NCBI GenBank assembly: GCA_017404325.1
Contig: JAFRCO010000007.1
Span: forward strand, 1-64,000
Source: Candidatus Saccharimonadota bacterium
Lineage (GTDB): Bacteria > Patescibacteriota > Saccharimonadia > Saccharimonadales > Saccharimonadaceae
Direction of reading: 5' to 3'
Length of the DNA: 64,000 nt
This document shows, piece after piece, positions 49,935 to 57,361 of the stretch (the first letter of the stretch is position 1; each line of letters opens with the position of its first letter). The position numbers and the translations under genes are program-made. The notes beneath the pieces were generated by a model, which searched no databases, had not been told where the DNA came from, and worked only from the letters and a program-made list of their open reading frames with translations.

Positions 49935-50275
49935 CGACGGGCGGACGGAATTTAGTTTTACTTGGAGTCGGATCGATTTTAATAGCGTTTATAATGACAG
50001 GAGTTTCGTTAGCGGTGTATCACAATTCGGGGGACATATACCTAGATCGTTCGCGACCAGGTTTTTTGCCGGACGAAGAAGAATTAAAAGAGGAAGAAGT
50101 AAAAGAAGAGGAATACGAGTTTAGCAAAACCGGAACGCTTTCGGAAGAAGTTTTAGACGAATATTTAAAACATTTGAAAGAAGAAATTGAAATTATTGAT
50201 TCATATGAAGAACCGTTTAATACTGGACTACTTTCAGATGAAAGTTTAGGTATTCCGGCTGAAGACAAAGAATAA
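49931..50275 (+). CDS. Membrane protein with acidic tail, unknown
   Basis: 114 residues: basic start TTGGRN, one transmembrane helix (about 8-30), then a Glu-rich extracytoplasmic tail (EEELKEEEVKEEEYEFSK). Coupled to the preceding exported helical protein (ATGA-type overlap). Probably an envelope-anchored partner. Family unknown. Confidence 0.65.
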   Translation: MTTGGRNLVLLGVGSILIAFIMTGVSLAVYHNSGDIYLDRSRPGFLPDEEELKEEEVKEEEYEFSKTGTLSEEVLDEYLKHLKEEIEIIDSYEEPFNTGLLSDESLGIPAEDKE

Positions 50276-50302
50276 AACTTGATTTTTAACTGAAAAAGCT
50301 TA

Positions 50303-50308
50303 TATAAT
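50303..50308 (+). promoter_or_regulatory. -10 box of fibro-slime gene
   Basis: TATAAT, followed by GAAAGG and the ATG at 50327. A short leader with Shine-Dalgarno. Confidence 0.6.
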
Positions 50309-50326
50309 AAAAGTGAAAGGTAAAAA

Positions 50327-51457
50327 ATGAAGCAGAAGAATCAAAATATTCAGATAATAGGAGGGGTAATAATAGCTGTTTTTGTGATTGCGATTATTTT
50401 TACTGTGACGCAATTATCAGGAACTGTAACGGAAATTATGGATACGGCAGTTTCTAGAACTCCGGACGCAATACTGGCTAGTGCTGGGATTGAAGAGGGG
50501 ATGAATGTTTCTTTGCCGGTACTATATTATGATCAGAAGTCGGATAAATGTGTCGATATGTATGACACGAGTTTAAGTAATGAATTAAAGAAACGCCAGT
50601 TTGAATGGACGAGCTGTGATTATATTCGAAAAGAAGTTGAGGAGGGGTTAGTAGAATCCGAACTTGATGAAAAATATTCGTTAGTTGGCAAAGGCGGAAA
50701 ACTAACTCCAAATAAAGGCCTAGATGATATTTCGAGATGGTTTACGGAAGTTGAGGGGAAAAGTAACTCGTATAGTGGTGTACTTAAGATGAATTATGAT
50801 GCGGAGAAATCGGAGTTTGAGTTTTTCGACGGCGAGTTTTATCCTTTGGATGAAGTTGAATTCGGCGAAGGGGATTCGGTAAATAGCGATGGTCATAATC
50901 ATTTGTTTACGATGAGTTTTGCGGTTCCTTTCACGGCGTTATTAAGCGGAGAAGAAGAAGTTGAGATAAGTGCGGATGATGATACTTTTGTATTCGTAGG
51001 TAAAGAATTAGTTGCGGATATGGGCGGAATTCATGATGCAACTACGAAGATCTTGAAGATTGAAAAGAATGGAGATATTTATGTAAAATCTTCGGATGAA
51101 GAAGAGCCAGTGTTCTCCGGAGTAAATATTGGTGAGAACCGAAATTCGATTATCAGAATCTTCCATGCAGATCGAGATTCGAAAGATTCGACCTTTAAGG
51201 TTAGATTTAGTAAGATGGATTTGAATGTAACGAATGTTAAAATAGCAGAATCCGGAGAAGATGGAGTACAGATTGCGTATGACCCATCAGATTTAACTTA
51301 TACAGCACCGCTAGGTGAAAGTTTAGTCCTACAACCGGATAATACGAAGAGCAAAATCGTCATGGCAACAATTGAAGGTGGAATAGTTTTAGTTTTGTCA
51401 GTCTTATTAACTTCGGCGATTCACTTTATCTTTAGAGCTAGAGAACAGAAACAATAA
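50327..51457 (+). CDS. Fibro-slime-domain membrane protein
   Basis: 376 residues: N-terminal transmembrane helix (about 7-30) and C-terminal transmembrane helix (about 345-368). The extracytoplasmic part carries a fibro-slime-like domain: DISRWFTEVEGK, NHLFTMSFAVPFT, DDDTFVFVGKELVADMGGIHD, and IIRIFHADRDSKDSTFKV. The DDDxxVFxxxxLVxDxGGxH core is the diagnostic part. Known members are often cell-surface adhesins of Fibrobacter and Dictyostelium. Here it is probably double-anchored. It ends head-on with tsaB, no terminator between. Confidence 0.82.
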   Translation: MKQKNQNIQIIGGVIIAVFVIAIIFTVTQLSGTVTEIMDTAVSRTPDAILASAGIEEGMNVSLPVLYYDQKSDKCVDMYDTSLSNELKKRQFEWTSCDYIRKEVEEGLVESELDEKYSLVGKGGKLTPNKGLDDISRWFTEVEGKSNSYSGVLKMNYDAEKSEFEFFDGEFYPLDEVEFGEGDSVNSDGHNHLFTMSFAVPFTALLSGEEEVEISADDDTFVFVGKELVADMGGIHDATTKILKIEKNGDIYVKSSDEEEPVFSGVNIGENRNSIIRIFHADRDSKDSTFKVRFSKMDLNVTNVKIAESGEDGVQIAYDPSDLTYTAPLGESLVLQPDNTKSKIVMATIEGGIVLVLSVLLTSAIHFIFRAREQKQ

Positions 51458-51790
51458 TTATTTACGAGGTTTTGAAATATTTGCACCTCGACCATAGTCA
51501 GGAAGAATGATTTTGTGCTTTTCGCCGTGATGGTCGAAAAGCGGGATGTTTAATTCGGAAGCGAGCGCGTTAATTATGCTAGCGCCGATGCGAAGACCAG
51601 TGAAAGAACCGGGTCCGGACATAAAAGTAATTTCGGTAATATCTTGAAATGTTTTATGATTTTCGGCTAGTTTGTCGTGTATAAATTTTAAGAGTTTTTC
51701 GGCTAAGTCGCGATCAAAATTTTCACGATATTCCTTATCGTCTAGTTTTAGAATCGTTTCAGGCGTGCTGGTGTCTAAATATAGTTTCAT
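51458..51790 (-). CDS. tsaB: TsaB-like protein, truncated form
   Basis: 110 residues; TsaB is normally about 220. The N-terminal ASKHA-fold part is recognisable: LYLDTSTPETILKLDD and the diagnostic GPGSFTGLRIGAS. The second half is missing, replaced by a short basic tail. TsaB scaffolds TsaD in making N6-threonylcarbamoyladenosine at tRNA position 37. The short form may still dimerise with TsaD through the retained domain. It overlaps tsaE by 4 bp. Confidence 0.85.
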   Translation of the reverse strand: MKLYLDTSTPETILKLDDKEYRENFDRDLAEKLLKFIHDKLAENHKTFQDITEITFMSGPGSFTGLRIGASIINALASELNIPLFDHHGEKHKIILPDYGRGANISKPRK

Positions 51791-52191
51791 ATTATTACCT
51801 CGCGTGAATCATCTTCGTTATACTTAATTTCGATTCTTTGATGATTTTCTGGAAGAAGGTCTTTGATCGATTCTCCCCATTCGATAATGACGATGTTTTT
51901 AAGATTAGATAAATTTTCTTGGAGATCTTCTGCCATAAGTCCGGGAGATTGAAGACGATAAAAATCATAATGAACTAAAAAGCCGCCGTTTTTTAAAGCG
52001 TAAGATTTTGAAATTGTAAAACTCGGACTCGTAACAGGTTCTTTAACTCCGAGACCTTTAGCGAGGCCGCGGACGAAAGTAGTTTTTCCAGCACCAACAT
52101 CGCCGACAAGTTCGATGATCGTCGGGATTTTGATTGTTTTGGCGAAAGACTCGCCAAAGAGAAGCATTTCTTGCTCTGATTTGACCTTCAT
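51787..52191 (-). CDS. tsaE: TsaE ATPase of t6A synthesis
   Basis: 134 residues. Walker A ELVGDVGAGKTTFVRGLAKG, SPSFTISKSYAL, and VHYDFYRLQ with the Walker B-like acidic residue, and IIEWGES, all TsaE signatures. It supports the TsaB/TsaD complex that modifies ANN-decoding tRNAs. It shares a 14-bp intergenic region with murC, divergent and leaderless. Confidence 0.95.
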   Translation of the reverse strand: MKVKSEQEMLLFGESFAKTIKIPTIIELVGDVGAGKTTFVRGLAKGLGVKEPVTSPSFTISKSYALKNGGFLVHYDFYRLQSPGLMAEDLQENLSNLKNIVIIEWGESIKDLLPENHQRIEIKYNEDDSREVII

Positions 52192-52193
52192 TA

Positions 52194-52203
52194 TATAATT
52201 ATA
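52194..52203. promoter_or_regulatory. Overlapping divergent leaderless -10 boxes (tsaE/murC)
   Basis: Plus TATAAT (52194-52199) ends 6 nt before ATG 52206. Minus TATAAT (52198-52203) ends 6 nt before ATG 52191. The two boxes share 2 bp within a 14-bp intergenic region, so both promoters probably cannot be occupied at once. Confidence 0.72.
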
Positions 52204-52205
52204 TC

Positions 52206-53429
52206 ATGAGAATATATATATCTGGAATTGAGGGGACGGGGATGGGACCTCTTGCATTAATGGCGAAAACAGCAGGGTTTACAGTTTTCGGTTCGGATTC
52301 AACGGAAGGGTTGATTCATAATGAATTGGTAAGTGCGGGAATTGAAGTTTCGTTAGGTGAACAGAACGGAGATTTTTTAAAATCTAAATTGGAAGATGGG
52401 GTAGATTGGTTTTGTTATACATCGGCGCTTAAAGATGATCATCCGGAGTTAGTCCTGGCGCGTGAATTGGGAATTAGGGTAACAAAACGTGATGATTTAA
52501 CGGCGTTTTTAGTTTCGGAACTAGGTTTAAAAATGGTGGCAGTAGCAGGAACGCATGGGAAAACTACAACAACATCGATGATTATTTTTGCGGCTTTAAA
52601 ATTAGGTTTACCAGTTTCTTATATTGTAGGGACAACTTTAGGATTTGCGCCGAGCGGAGCTTATCATGATGGTGATAAATATTTCGTCTATGAGGCGGAT
52701 GAATACGATCGAAACTTTTTAAAATATAATCCATGGCTTGCGGTAATTCCGGCGGTAAGTTATGATCATCCAGATATTTATCCGACAGAAGAAGATTATA
52801 AAAAAGCGTTTGAGCAGTTTAAGAATCAAAGTGAACAGGTGATTGAAACTAGTGAGACATTTGTTGCGGATGATTTTAAATTGGCAGGCGAGGCGAGAAG
52901 ATTCGACGCGAGTCTTGCGGCGGAAGCGGTGTTTAGGATGATGAAGGAAGAAGCTAAGACTTCGGATGGATTAATTGAGATTTTGAATGAATTTCCGGGA
53001 GTGGGGAGACGATTTGAGAAAATTAGTGACGGAGTTTATACAGATTATGCGCATCATCCGGAAGAAATCATGGCAACAATAGAAGTGGCGAAAGATGAAG
53101 CGCGGATTGTAGGAAAAAAAGGCGTAATCGCTGTTTATCAGCCGCATCAGAATACGAGACAACATGAAGTTTTTAATGGATATAAAGACGCATTTTTAGG
53201 TATAGATAAACTATTTTGGTTGCCGACTTATTTAACGCGAGAAAATCCAGAATTAAAAGTAATAGAACCAGATGAATTTATTAATTCACTTTCGAACTCG
53301 GAAGTTGCAGAGTCTGCAAAATTAAATGATGATTTAGAAGAAAAATTGAAAAACTATTTAGAGGAAGGATATTTAGTAGTTTTGATGACGGCGGGACCAG
53401 CAGATAGTTGGTTTAGGGAGAAGTTTTAA
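52206..53429 (+). CDS. murC: UDP-N-acetylmuramate-L-alanine ligase MurC (short)
   Basis: 407 residues (family about 450). N-terminal ISGIEGTGMGPLALMAK, ATP-binding AGTHGKTTTTSM, YEADEYDRNFL, DYAHHPEEIMATI and YQPHQNTR. A shorter central domain around AGEARRFDASLAAEAVFR. This ligates L-Ala to UDP-MurNAc; Mpl, its recycling homologue, is the main alternative. With murB (39 kb), it shows peptidoglycan synthesis. It is followed by radA after 5 bp. Confidence 0.88.
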   Translation: MRIYISGIEGTGMGPLALMAKTAGFTVFGSDSTEGLIHNELVSAGIEVSLGEQNGDFLKSKLEDGVDWFCYTSALKDDHPELVLARELGIRVTKRDDLTAFLVSELGLKMVAVAGTHGKTTTTSMIIFAALKLGLPVSYIVGTTLGFAPSGAYHDGDKYFVYEADEYDRNFLKYNPWLAVIPAVSYDHPDIYPTEEDYKKAFEQFKNQSEQVIETSETFVADDFKLAGEARRFDASLAAEAVFRMMKEEAKTSDGLIEILNEFPGVGRRFEKISDGVYTDYAHHPEEIMATIEVAKDEARIVGKKGVIAVYQPHQNTRQHEVFNGYKDAFLGIDKLFWLPTYLTRENPELKVIEPDEFINSLSNSEVAESAKLNDDLEEKLKNYLEEGYLVVLMTAGPADSWFREKF

Positions 53430-53434
53430 AAAAT

Positions 53435-54784
53435 ATGAAGAGTCGAAGTGAATTTGTCTGTCAACAATGCGGGGCGGTTTATAAGAAGTGGGTTGGACAG
53501 TGTACGAACTGTAAAAGTTGGAACTCTTTAGTCGAACAAGTAAGTGAAATTAGTACGAAGGGGAAGTCGGCACTTTCGAAAGGCCAAGTTTCGGGAAAGA
53601 AATTAGATTTTGTAAAGTTATCGTCGGTACAGCCGTCGGATGCGAAGGCGAGACTTCTAACGGATTTTTCAGATTTAAATACAGTACTCGGAGGAGGGAT
53701 ATTATTAGGATCGGTTTCTTTACTCGCGGGTCAGCCGGGAATCGGAAAGTCTACACTTTTAATGCAAATTTCGGCAGAAGTGGCGAAGAAGTATAATGTT
53801 TTGTATATTTCAGGTGAGGAATCGGCAGGACAAGTTAAACTAAGAGCGGAAAGACTCGGGGCGTCGTCGGATAAGTTAAGTTTTGCGGCGTCGACAAGCG
53901 CAAATGATATTGCGAAGACGATTGAAACGGGCGAATTTAGTTTAGTAATTGTTGATTCGATTCAGACGCTCGCGATGGATGAGATTTCTTCGGCGCCGGG
54001 AACGGTTTCACAGGTAACAAATTCTGGGAACTTAATTATTCGAGCGGCGAAGCAGACAAATACGGCGGTGATTATTGTTGGACACGTAACGAAGGAAGGG
54101 ACTTTAGCGGGGCCGAAAGTCTTAGAACATTTAGTCGATGTGGTTTTGAATTTTGAGGGAGATAGATACGGCGGATTTAAGACGGTTCGAGCGGTTAAAA
54201 ATCGGTTTGGTTCGACAAATGAAGTAGCAATTTTCGAGATGGCGAACGAAGGACTAAAGGAAGTGAAAAATCCTTCGGAAGCGTTACTGGCGGAAAGAAC
54301 AAACACAGACGGTTCGGTCATTTTAGCAACGCTCGAAGGGAATCGGCCGATTCTTGTTGAGATACAGGCGCTAGTTGTAAAATCGAATTTCGGATATCCG
54401 AAGCGAACGGCGAGCGGATTTGATTTAAATCGTTTAAATTTATTAATCGCAGTTTTAGAAAGAAGAACTAAATTGAAGCTTTCGGATAAGGATATATTTA
54501 TTAATGTAGTCGGTGGAATGAAACTAAATGATTCGGCGGCGGATCTTGCGGTTGCGATTGCAATTGCGAGTGCGGTAGCGGGAAGGAAGTTAGGTGAGGA
54601 GTATGTCGTATTCGGTGAAGTCGGACTCGGCGGAGAAATTCGGTCGGCGTTTAGAGCGGACCAGAGAATTGCGGAAGCGAAGAAGTTAGGTTTTAAACAC
54701 GCGATAGCTCCAGCGACGATTCGGGATAAATTTGTTGTTCCGGTAAAAGATTTACGGGAGACTTTAATTAAGTATGTCAAATAG
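53435..54784 (+). CDS. radA: DNA repair protein RadA (Sms)
   Basis: 449 residues: N-terminal C4 zinc finger (CQQCGAVYKKWVGQCTNC), RecA-like ATPase with GQPGIGKSTL and LVIVDSIQTL, the signature KNRFG (VKNRFGSTNEVAIF), and a Lon-like C-terminal domain (GGMKLNDSAADLAVAIAIAS). It aids branch migration in recombination. It overlaps ruvC by 11 bp, so repair genes are grouped. Confidence 0.97.
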   Translation: MKSRSEFVCQQCGAVYKKWVGQCTNCKSWNSLVEQVSEISTKGKSALSKGQVSGKKLDFVKLSSVQPSDAKARLLTDFSDLNTVLGGGILLGSVSLLAGQPGIGKSTLLMQISAEVAKKYNVLYISGEESAGQVKLRAERLGASSDKLSFAASTSANDIAKTIETGEFSLVIVDSIQTLAMDEISSAPGTVSQVTNSGNLIIRAAKQTNTAVIIVGHVTKEGTLAGPKVLEHLVDVVLNFEGDRYGGFKTVRAVKNRFGSTNEVAIFEMANEGLKEVKNPSEALLAERTNTDGSVILATLEGNRPILVEIQALVVKSNFGYPKRTASGFDLNRLNLLIAVLERRTKLKLSDKDIFINVVGGMKLNDSAADLAVAIAIASAVAGRKLGEEYVVFGEVGLGGEIRSAFRADQRIAEAKKLGFKHAIAPATIRDKFVVPVKDLRETLIKYVK

Positions 54785-55304
54785 AATTTTAGGTATCGAT
54801 CCGGGAATTGGAATTACGGGGTTTGGGTTGATTAATGCAGAGAGTGGGCAAGCGAAGGCATTAGATTTCGGAGTGGTGAGGACGAAAGTTGATGCGCCGA
54901 TTGGAGAAAGATTAAAGGAATTATATGATTCCCTCGTGGAGGTTTTTGAAGAAACGAAGCCGGAGATGGTCGCGATTGAAAAATTGTTCTTTTCAAAAAA
55001 CATTACGACGGGTATTGTAGTTGCGGAGGCGAGAGGAATTGTATTATTAGTAGCGGAGCAAAAAGGAATTCCGATTTATGAATATACGCCGAATGAAATT
55101 AAAAAGTGTTTGACCGGTTACGGTTCGGCGACAAAGACGCAAATGCAGGAAATGGTAAGGGTGCATTTAGGATTAGAAAAGAAACCGAAACCGGACGATG
55201 CGGCGGATGCGCTCGCGGTCGCAATCGTTTGTGGGCTTTCGTATAAGTTTAAGACGAAGGAAGAATATAAGTTTTCTAATTCACGTGGTAAAATACTTAT
55301 ATGA
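54774..55304 (+). CDS. ruvC: Holliday-junction resolvase RuvC
   Basis: 176 residues. RNase H-like fold with catalytic Asp in ILGIDPGIGITGFG, second acid near AIEKLFFSKN, and the C-terminal DDAADALAVA. It cleaves Holliday junctions. Followed by ruvA (4-bp overlap). ruvB is not in the window. Confidence 0.96.
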   Translation: MSNRILGIDPGIGITGFGLINAESGQAKALDFGVVRTKVDAPIGERLKELYDSLVEVFEETKPEMVAIEKLFFSKNITTGIVVAEARGIVLLVAEQKGIPIYEYTPNEIKKCLTGYGSATKTQMQEMVRVHLGLEKKPKPDDAADALAVAIVCGLSYKFKTKEEYKFSNSRGKILI

Positions 55305-55876
55305 TTGGTCATCTTAAAGGGATTATTACAGAAAAGTTTAATAACGCTATTATTATTGATGTGAACGGAGTTGGGTATGAGGTAACGGTTTCAGCGTTAG
55401 ATTTCGAAAATTGTAATTTAGATGAAGAGCGAAAATTTTATACTTATCATTCAGTAAGAGAAAACGCGGAAGAGCTTTACGGTTTTTCGTCTTTGATGGC
55501 GAAGAAGTTGTTTGAACTACTAATATCAGTTCAAGGAATTGGTCCGAAAGCAGGAATGGCGATTTTATCTTTAGCTGAACCGGAAGAGGTTCGGAATGCG
55601 ATTGCGAATGCGGACGCAGGATTTATATCGAAAGCATCGGGAGTTGGGAAGAAGTCGGCGGAAAGAGTGATTGTTGATCTTCGAGATAAAGTTGGAATAC
55701 CGTCGAAATACGGAACGACAGAAGTAAAATTTAAGGTCGAGGATGGAGAACCGGACGAAGCGTTGGATGCGTTGATGGCTCTAGGTTTTTCGCTTAAGGA
55801 AGCGACGGCGGCACTGGAAAAAATCGACCCGAATTTAGCGGTTGAGGAACGGATTAAACTCGCTTTACAAAAATAG
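55301..55876 (+). CDS. ruvA: Holliday-junction DNA helicase subunit RuvA
   Basis: 191 residues: OB-fold (MIGHLKGIITEK), two helix-hairpin-helix motifs (LISVQGIGPKAGMAILS, ASGVGKKSAERVIVDLRDK) and the C-terminal domain III (EALDALMALGFSLKEATAAL). It tetramerises on Holliday junctions and loads RuvB. A TAAAAT (55289-55294) lies 6 nt before its start, a possible second, leaderless promoter inside ruvC. Confidence 0.96.
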   Translation: MIGHLKGIITEKFNNAIIIDVNGVGYEVTVSALDFENCNLDEERKFYTYHSVRENAEELYGFSSLMAKKLFELLISVQGIGPKAGMAILSLAEPEEVRNAIANADAGFISKASGVGKKSAERVIVDLRDKVGIPSKYGTTEVKFKVEDGEPDEALDALMALGFSLKEATAALEKIDPNLAVEERIKLALQK

Positions 55877-55882
55877 ATATGT

Positions 55883-55888
55883 TATAAT
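55883..55888 (+). promoter_or_regulatory. -10 box of galU with leader
   Basis: TATAAT with upstream TGT, then AAGGAG (55897-55902) and the ATG at 55911. Confidence 0.68.
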
Positions 55889-55910
55889 GAAATCTCAAGG
55901 AGAACTTATT

Positions 55911-56786
55911 ATGACAGCAGTTAAAAAAGCTATTATTACCGACGCTGGATTTGCAAGTCGGTACTTACCGATAACAAAAACTATTCCGAAGGCAATGATT
56001 CCGATTGGAAGTAAGCCGGTCATGCAGCTTTGTGTTGAAGAATGTGCGGCGGCGGGAATTGAAGAAATTATTATTGTTGCAACACCAAACACGAAATCAA
56101 AAGAAATATACGAAGATTATTTCCATAATCCATCGGAAAACGTAAAAGCTTTACTTGAAAAACAAGGAAAAATGGATCGATTCGAGCCGGTTGAAAAGGT
56201 TTTGAGCTTTCCGAAAATTACAGTAATCGAGCAGGACCCAAGTTTACCTTATGGGAATGGTTCCCCGATTGTTTCAGCAAAAGAATTTGTAAAAGACGAA
56301 GATGCCTTTATTGTAATGTATAGTGACGATTTAATTTTAGGCGAGGGCGACGTAAAGGTTTTGATATCAGAATTTGAAAAAAATCCGAATGCGAAGGCAA
56401 TTATTGCAGCTCAGGAGATGCCAGAAGAAGTTTGGAATAAATATGGCATGATTGCATTGAAAGAGAATGGAACATTAAGTCATATTGTTGAAAAACCGAA
56501 AACTCCGGATCTTAGTCCGAGTAATTTAACTTCCTATGGACGTTATTTATTAACTCCAGAAGTGTTTGAGTATTTGATTCCTTCTAACACTGGACTTGAT
56601 GGAGAACTTTGGACGGTTGATGCGATTACGAAATTAACTGAAGTTGGTGATGTGCTTGTGACTAAGAGTAAGGGCAAATGGATTACGACTGGTGATCCGA
56701 AGAATTATTTTCTCGCGCATCTTGAATATGTTTTGTCAGAAACCGATTATGCTGACGATGTTAGAAAATTCATCGCTAATCACTAG
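55911..56786 (+). CDS. galU: UTP-glucose-1-phosphate uridylyltransferase-like
   Basis: 291 residues from ATG 55911 (in-frame upstream ATGs lie in ruvA). TKTIPKAMIPIGSKPVMQ, YGNGSPIVSAKEFV, VMYSDDLILG, IVEKPKTPDLSPSNLTSYGRYLL and GDPKNYFLAHLEYV match GalU. The nucleotide-binding signature AAGLGTRxLP, however, reads DAGFASRYLP, losing two glycines and the Thr. Whether this still binds UTP is unclear, but the remaining active-site regions look intact. It would supply UDP-glucose for envelope sugars. Confidence 0.88.
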   Translation: MTAVKKAIITDAGFASRYLPITKTIPKAMIPIGSKPVMQLCVEECAAAGIEEIIIVATPNTKSKEIYEDYFHNPSENVKALLEKQGKMDRFEPVEKVLSFPKITVIEQDPSLPYGNGSPIVSAKEFVKDEDAFIVMYSDDLILGEGDVKVLISEFEKNPNAKAIIAAQEMPEEVWNKYGMIALKENGTLSHIVEKPKTPDLSPSNLTSYGRYLLTPEVFEYLIPSNTGLDGELWTVDAITKLTEVGDVLVTKSKGKWITTGDPKNYFLAHLEYVLSETDYADDVRKFIANH

Positions 56787-56791
56787 TGTGC

Positions 56792-56797
56792 TATAAT
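56792..56797 (+). promoter_or_regulatory. -10 box for small membrane protein operon
   Basis: TGC-TATAAT, with AAGGAG only 6 nt later (56804-56809), so the Shine-Dalgarno would be at the 5' end of the mRNA; ATG 56818. Confidence 0.65.
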
Positions 56798-56817
56798 GAT
56801 TTTAAGGAGAAAATAAT

Positions 56818-57096
56818 ATGAATATAGCAGAATGGATAATAGTTGTAATATTAGCAGTTACGCTTTTTGTCTTTCTAATTTGTGGAATTGTGTTAATCAT
56901 TAAGTTGATTGGCATTTCAAAGGAAGTGAAGGAAGTTGTAATTGAAGGCCAAGACATTGCAAAAAATACGAACGGAATTGTCTCGAACGTGAAAGGAATG
57001 ACTTCGATTGGTGGGACAGTCGAAATGTTTGTCGATAAGTATGTAAATCCAAAGTTGAAAGAGAAAATGAAAGAAACTAAAAAGGAGGAGAAGTAA
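56818..57096 (+). CDS. Small bitopic membrane protein (DUF948-like style)
   Basis: 92 residues: transmembrane helix (about 5-30), then a helical, Lys/Glu-rich cytoplasmic part (KEVKEVVIEGQDIAKNTNGI). It is followed after 1 bp by the YtxH-like gene. In other bacteria DUF948- and YtxH-type genes are often paired and linked to stress. The sequence match here is by topology and pairing only. Confidence 0.65.
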   Translation: MNIAEWIIVVILAVTLFVFLICGIVLIIKLIGISKEVKEVVIEGQDIAKNTNGIVSNVKGMTSIGGTVEMFVDKYVNPKLKEKMKETKKEEK

Positions 57097-57097
57097 A

Positions 57098-57361
57098 ATG
57101 GCGGACAATTCAGAAAAGAATAAAAGTGGTGCGGGAAAGTTTATTTTAGGAGCTTTACTTGGCGGTATTGCTGGCGCGATTGCAGGAAAGTTTATTAAGT
57201 TAGACACAGATGGTGGAGAGGAAATTGAAGATACTGAATGTGAATGTGATGATGAATGTAAATGTGGCGACAAATGTGAATGCAAAAAAGAAGAAGTCAA
57301 AGAAGAAGTCAAAAAAGAAGTTAAGAAACCGGTGGCGAAAAAGACCAGCGAGAAGAAATGA
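57098..57361 (+). CDS. YtxH-like Gly-rich membrane protein with Cys-rich segment
   Basis: 87 residues: a Gly/Ala-rich hydrophobic helix (FILGALLGGIAGAIAGKFI), then an acidic, Cys-rich segment (CECDDECKCGDKCECKKE) with seven Cys in CxC spacing, then a Lys-rich tail. YtxH-like proteins share the Gly-zipper helix; the Cys cluster is an added feature and could bind metal. It overlaps dnaE by 4 bp. Confidence 0.72.
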   Translation: MADNSEKNKSGAGKFILGALLGGIAGAIAGKFIKLDTDGGEEIEDTECECDDECKCGDKCECKKEEVKEEVKKEVKKPVAKKTSEKK

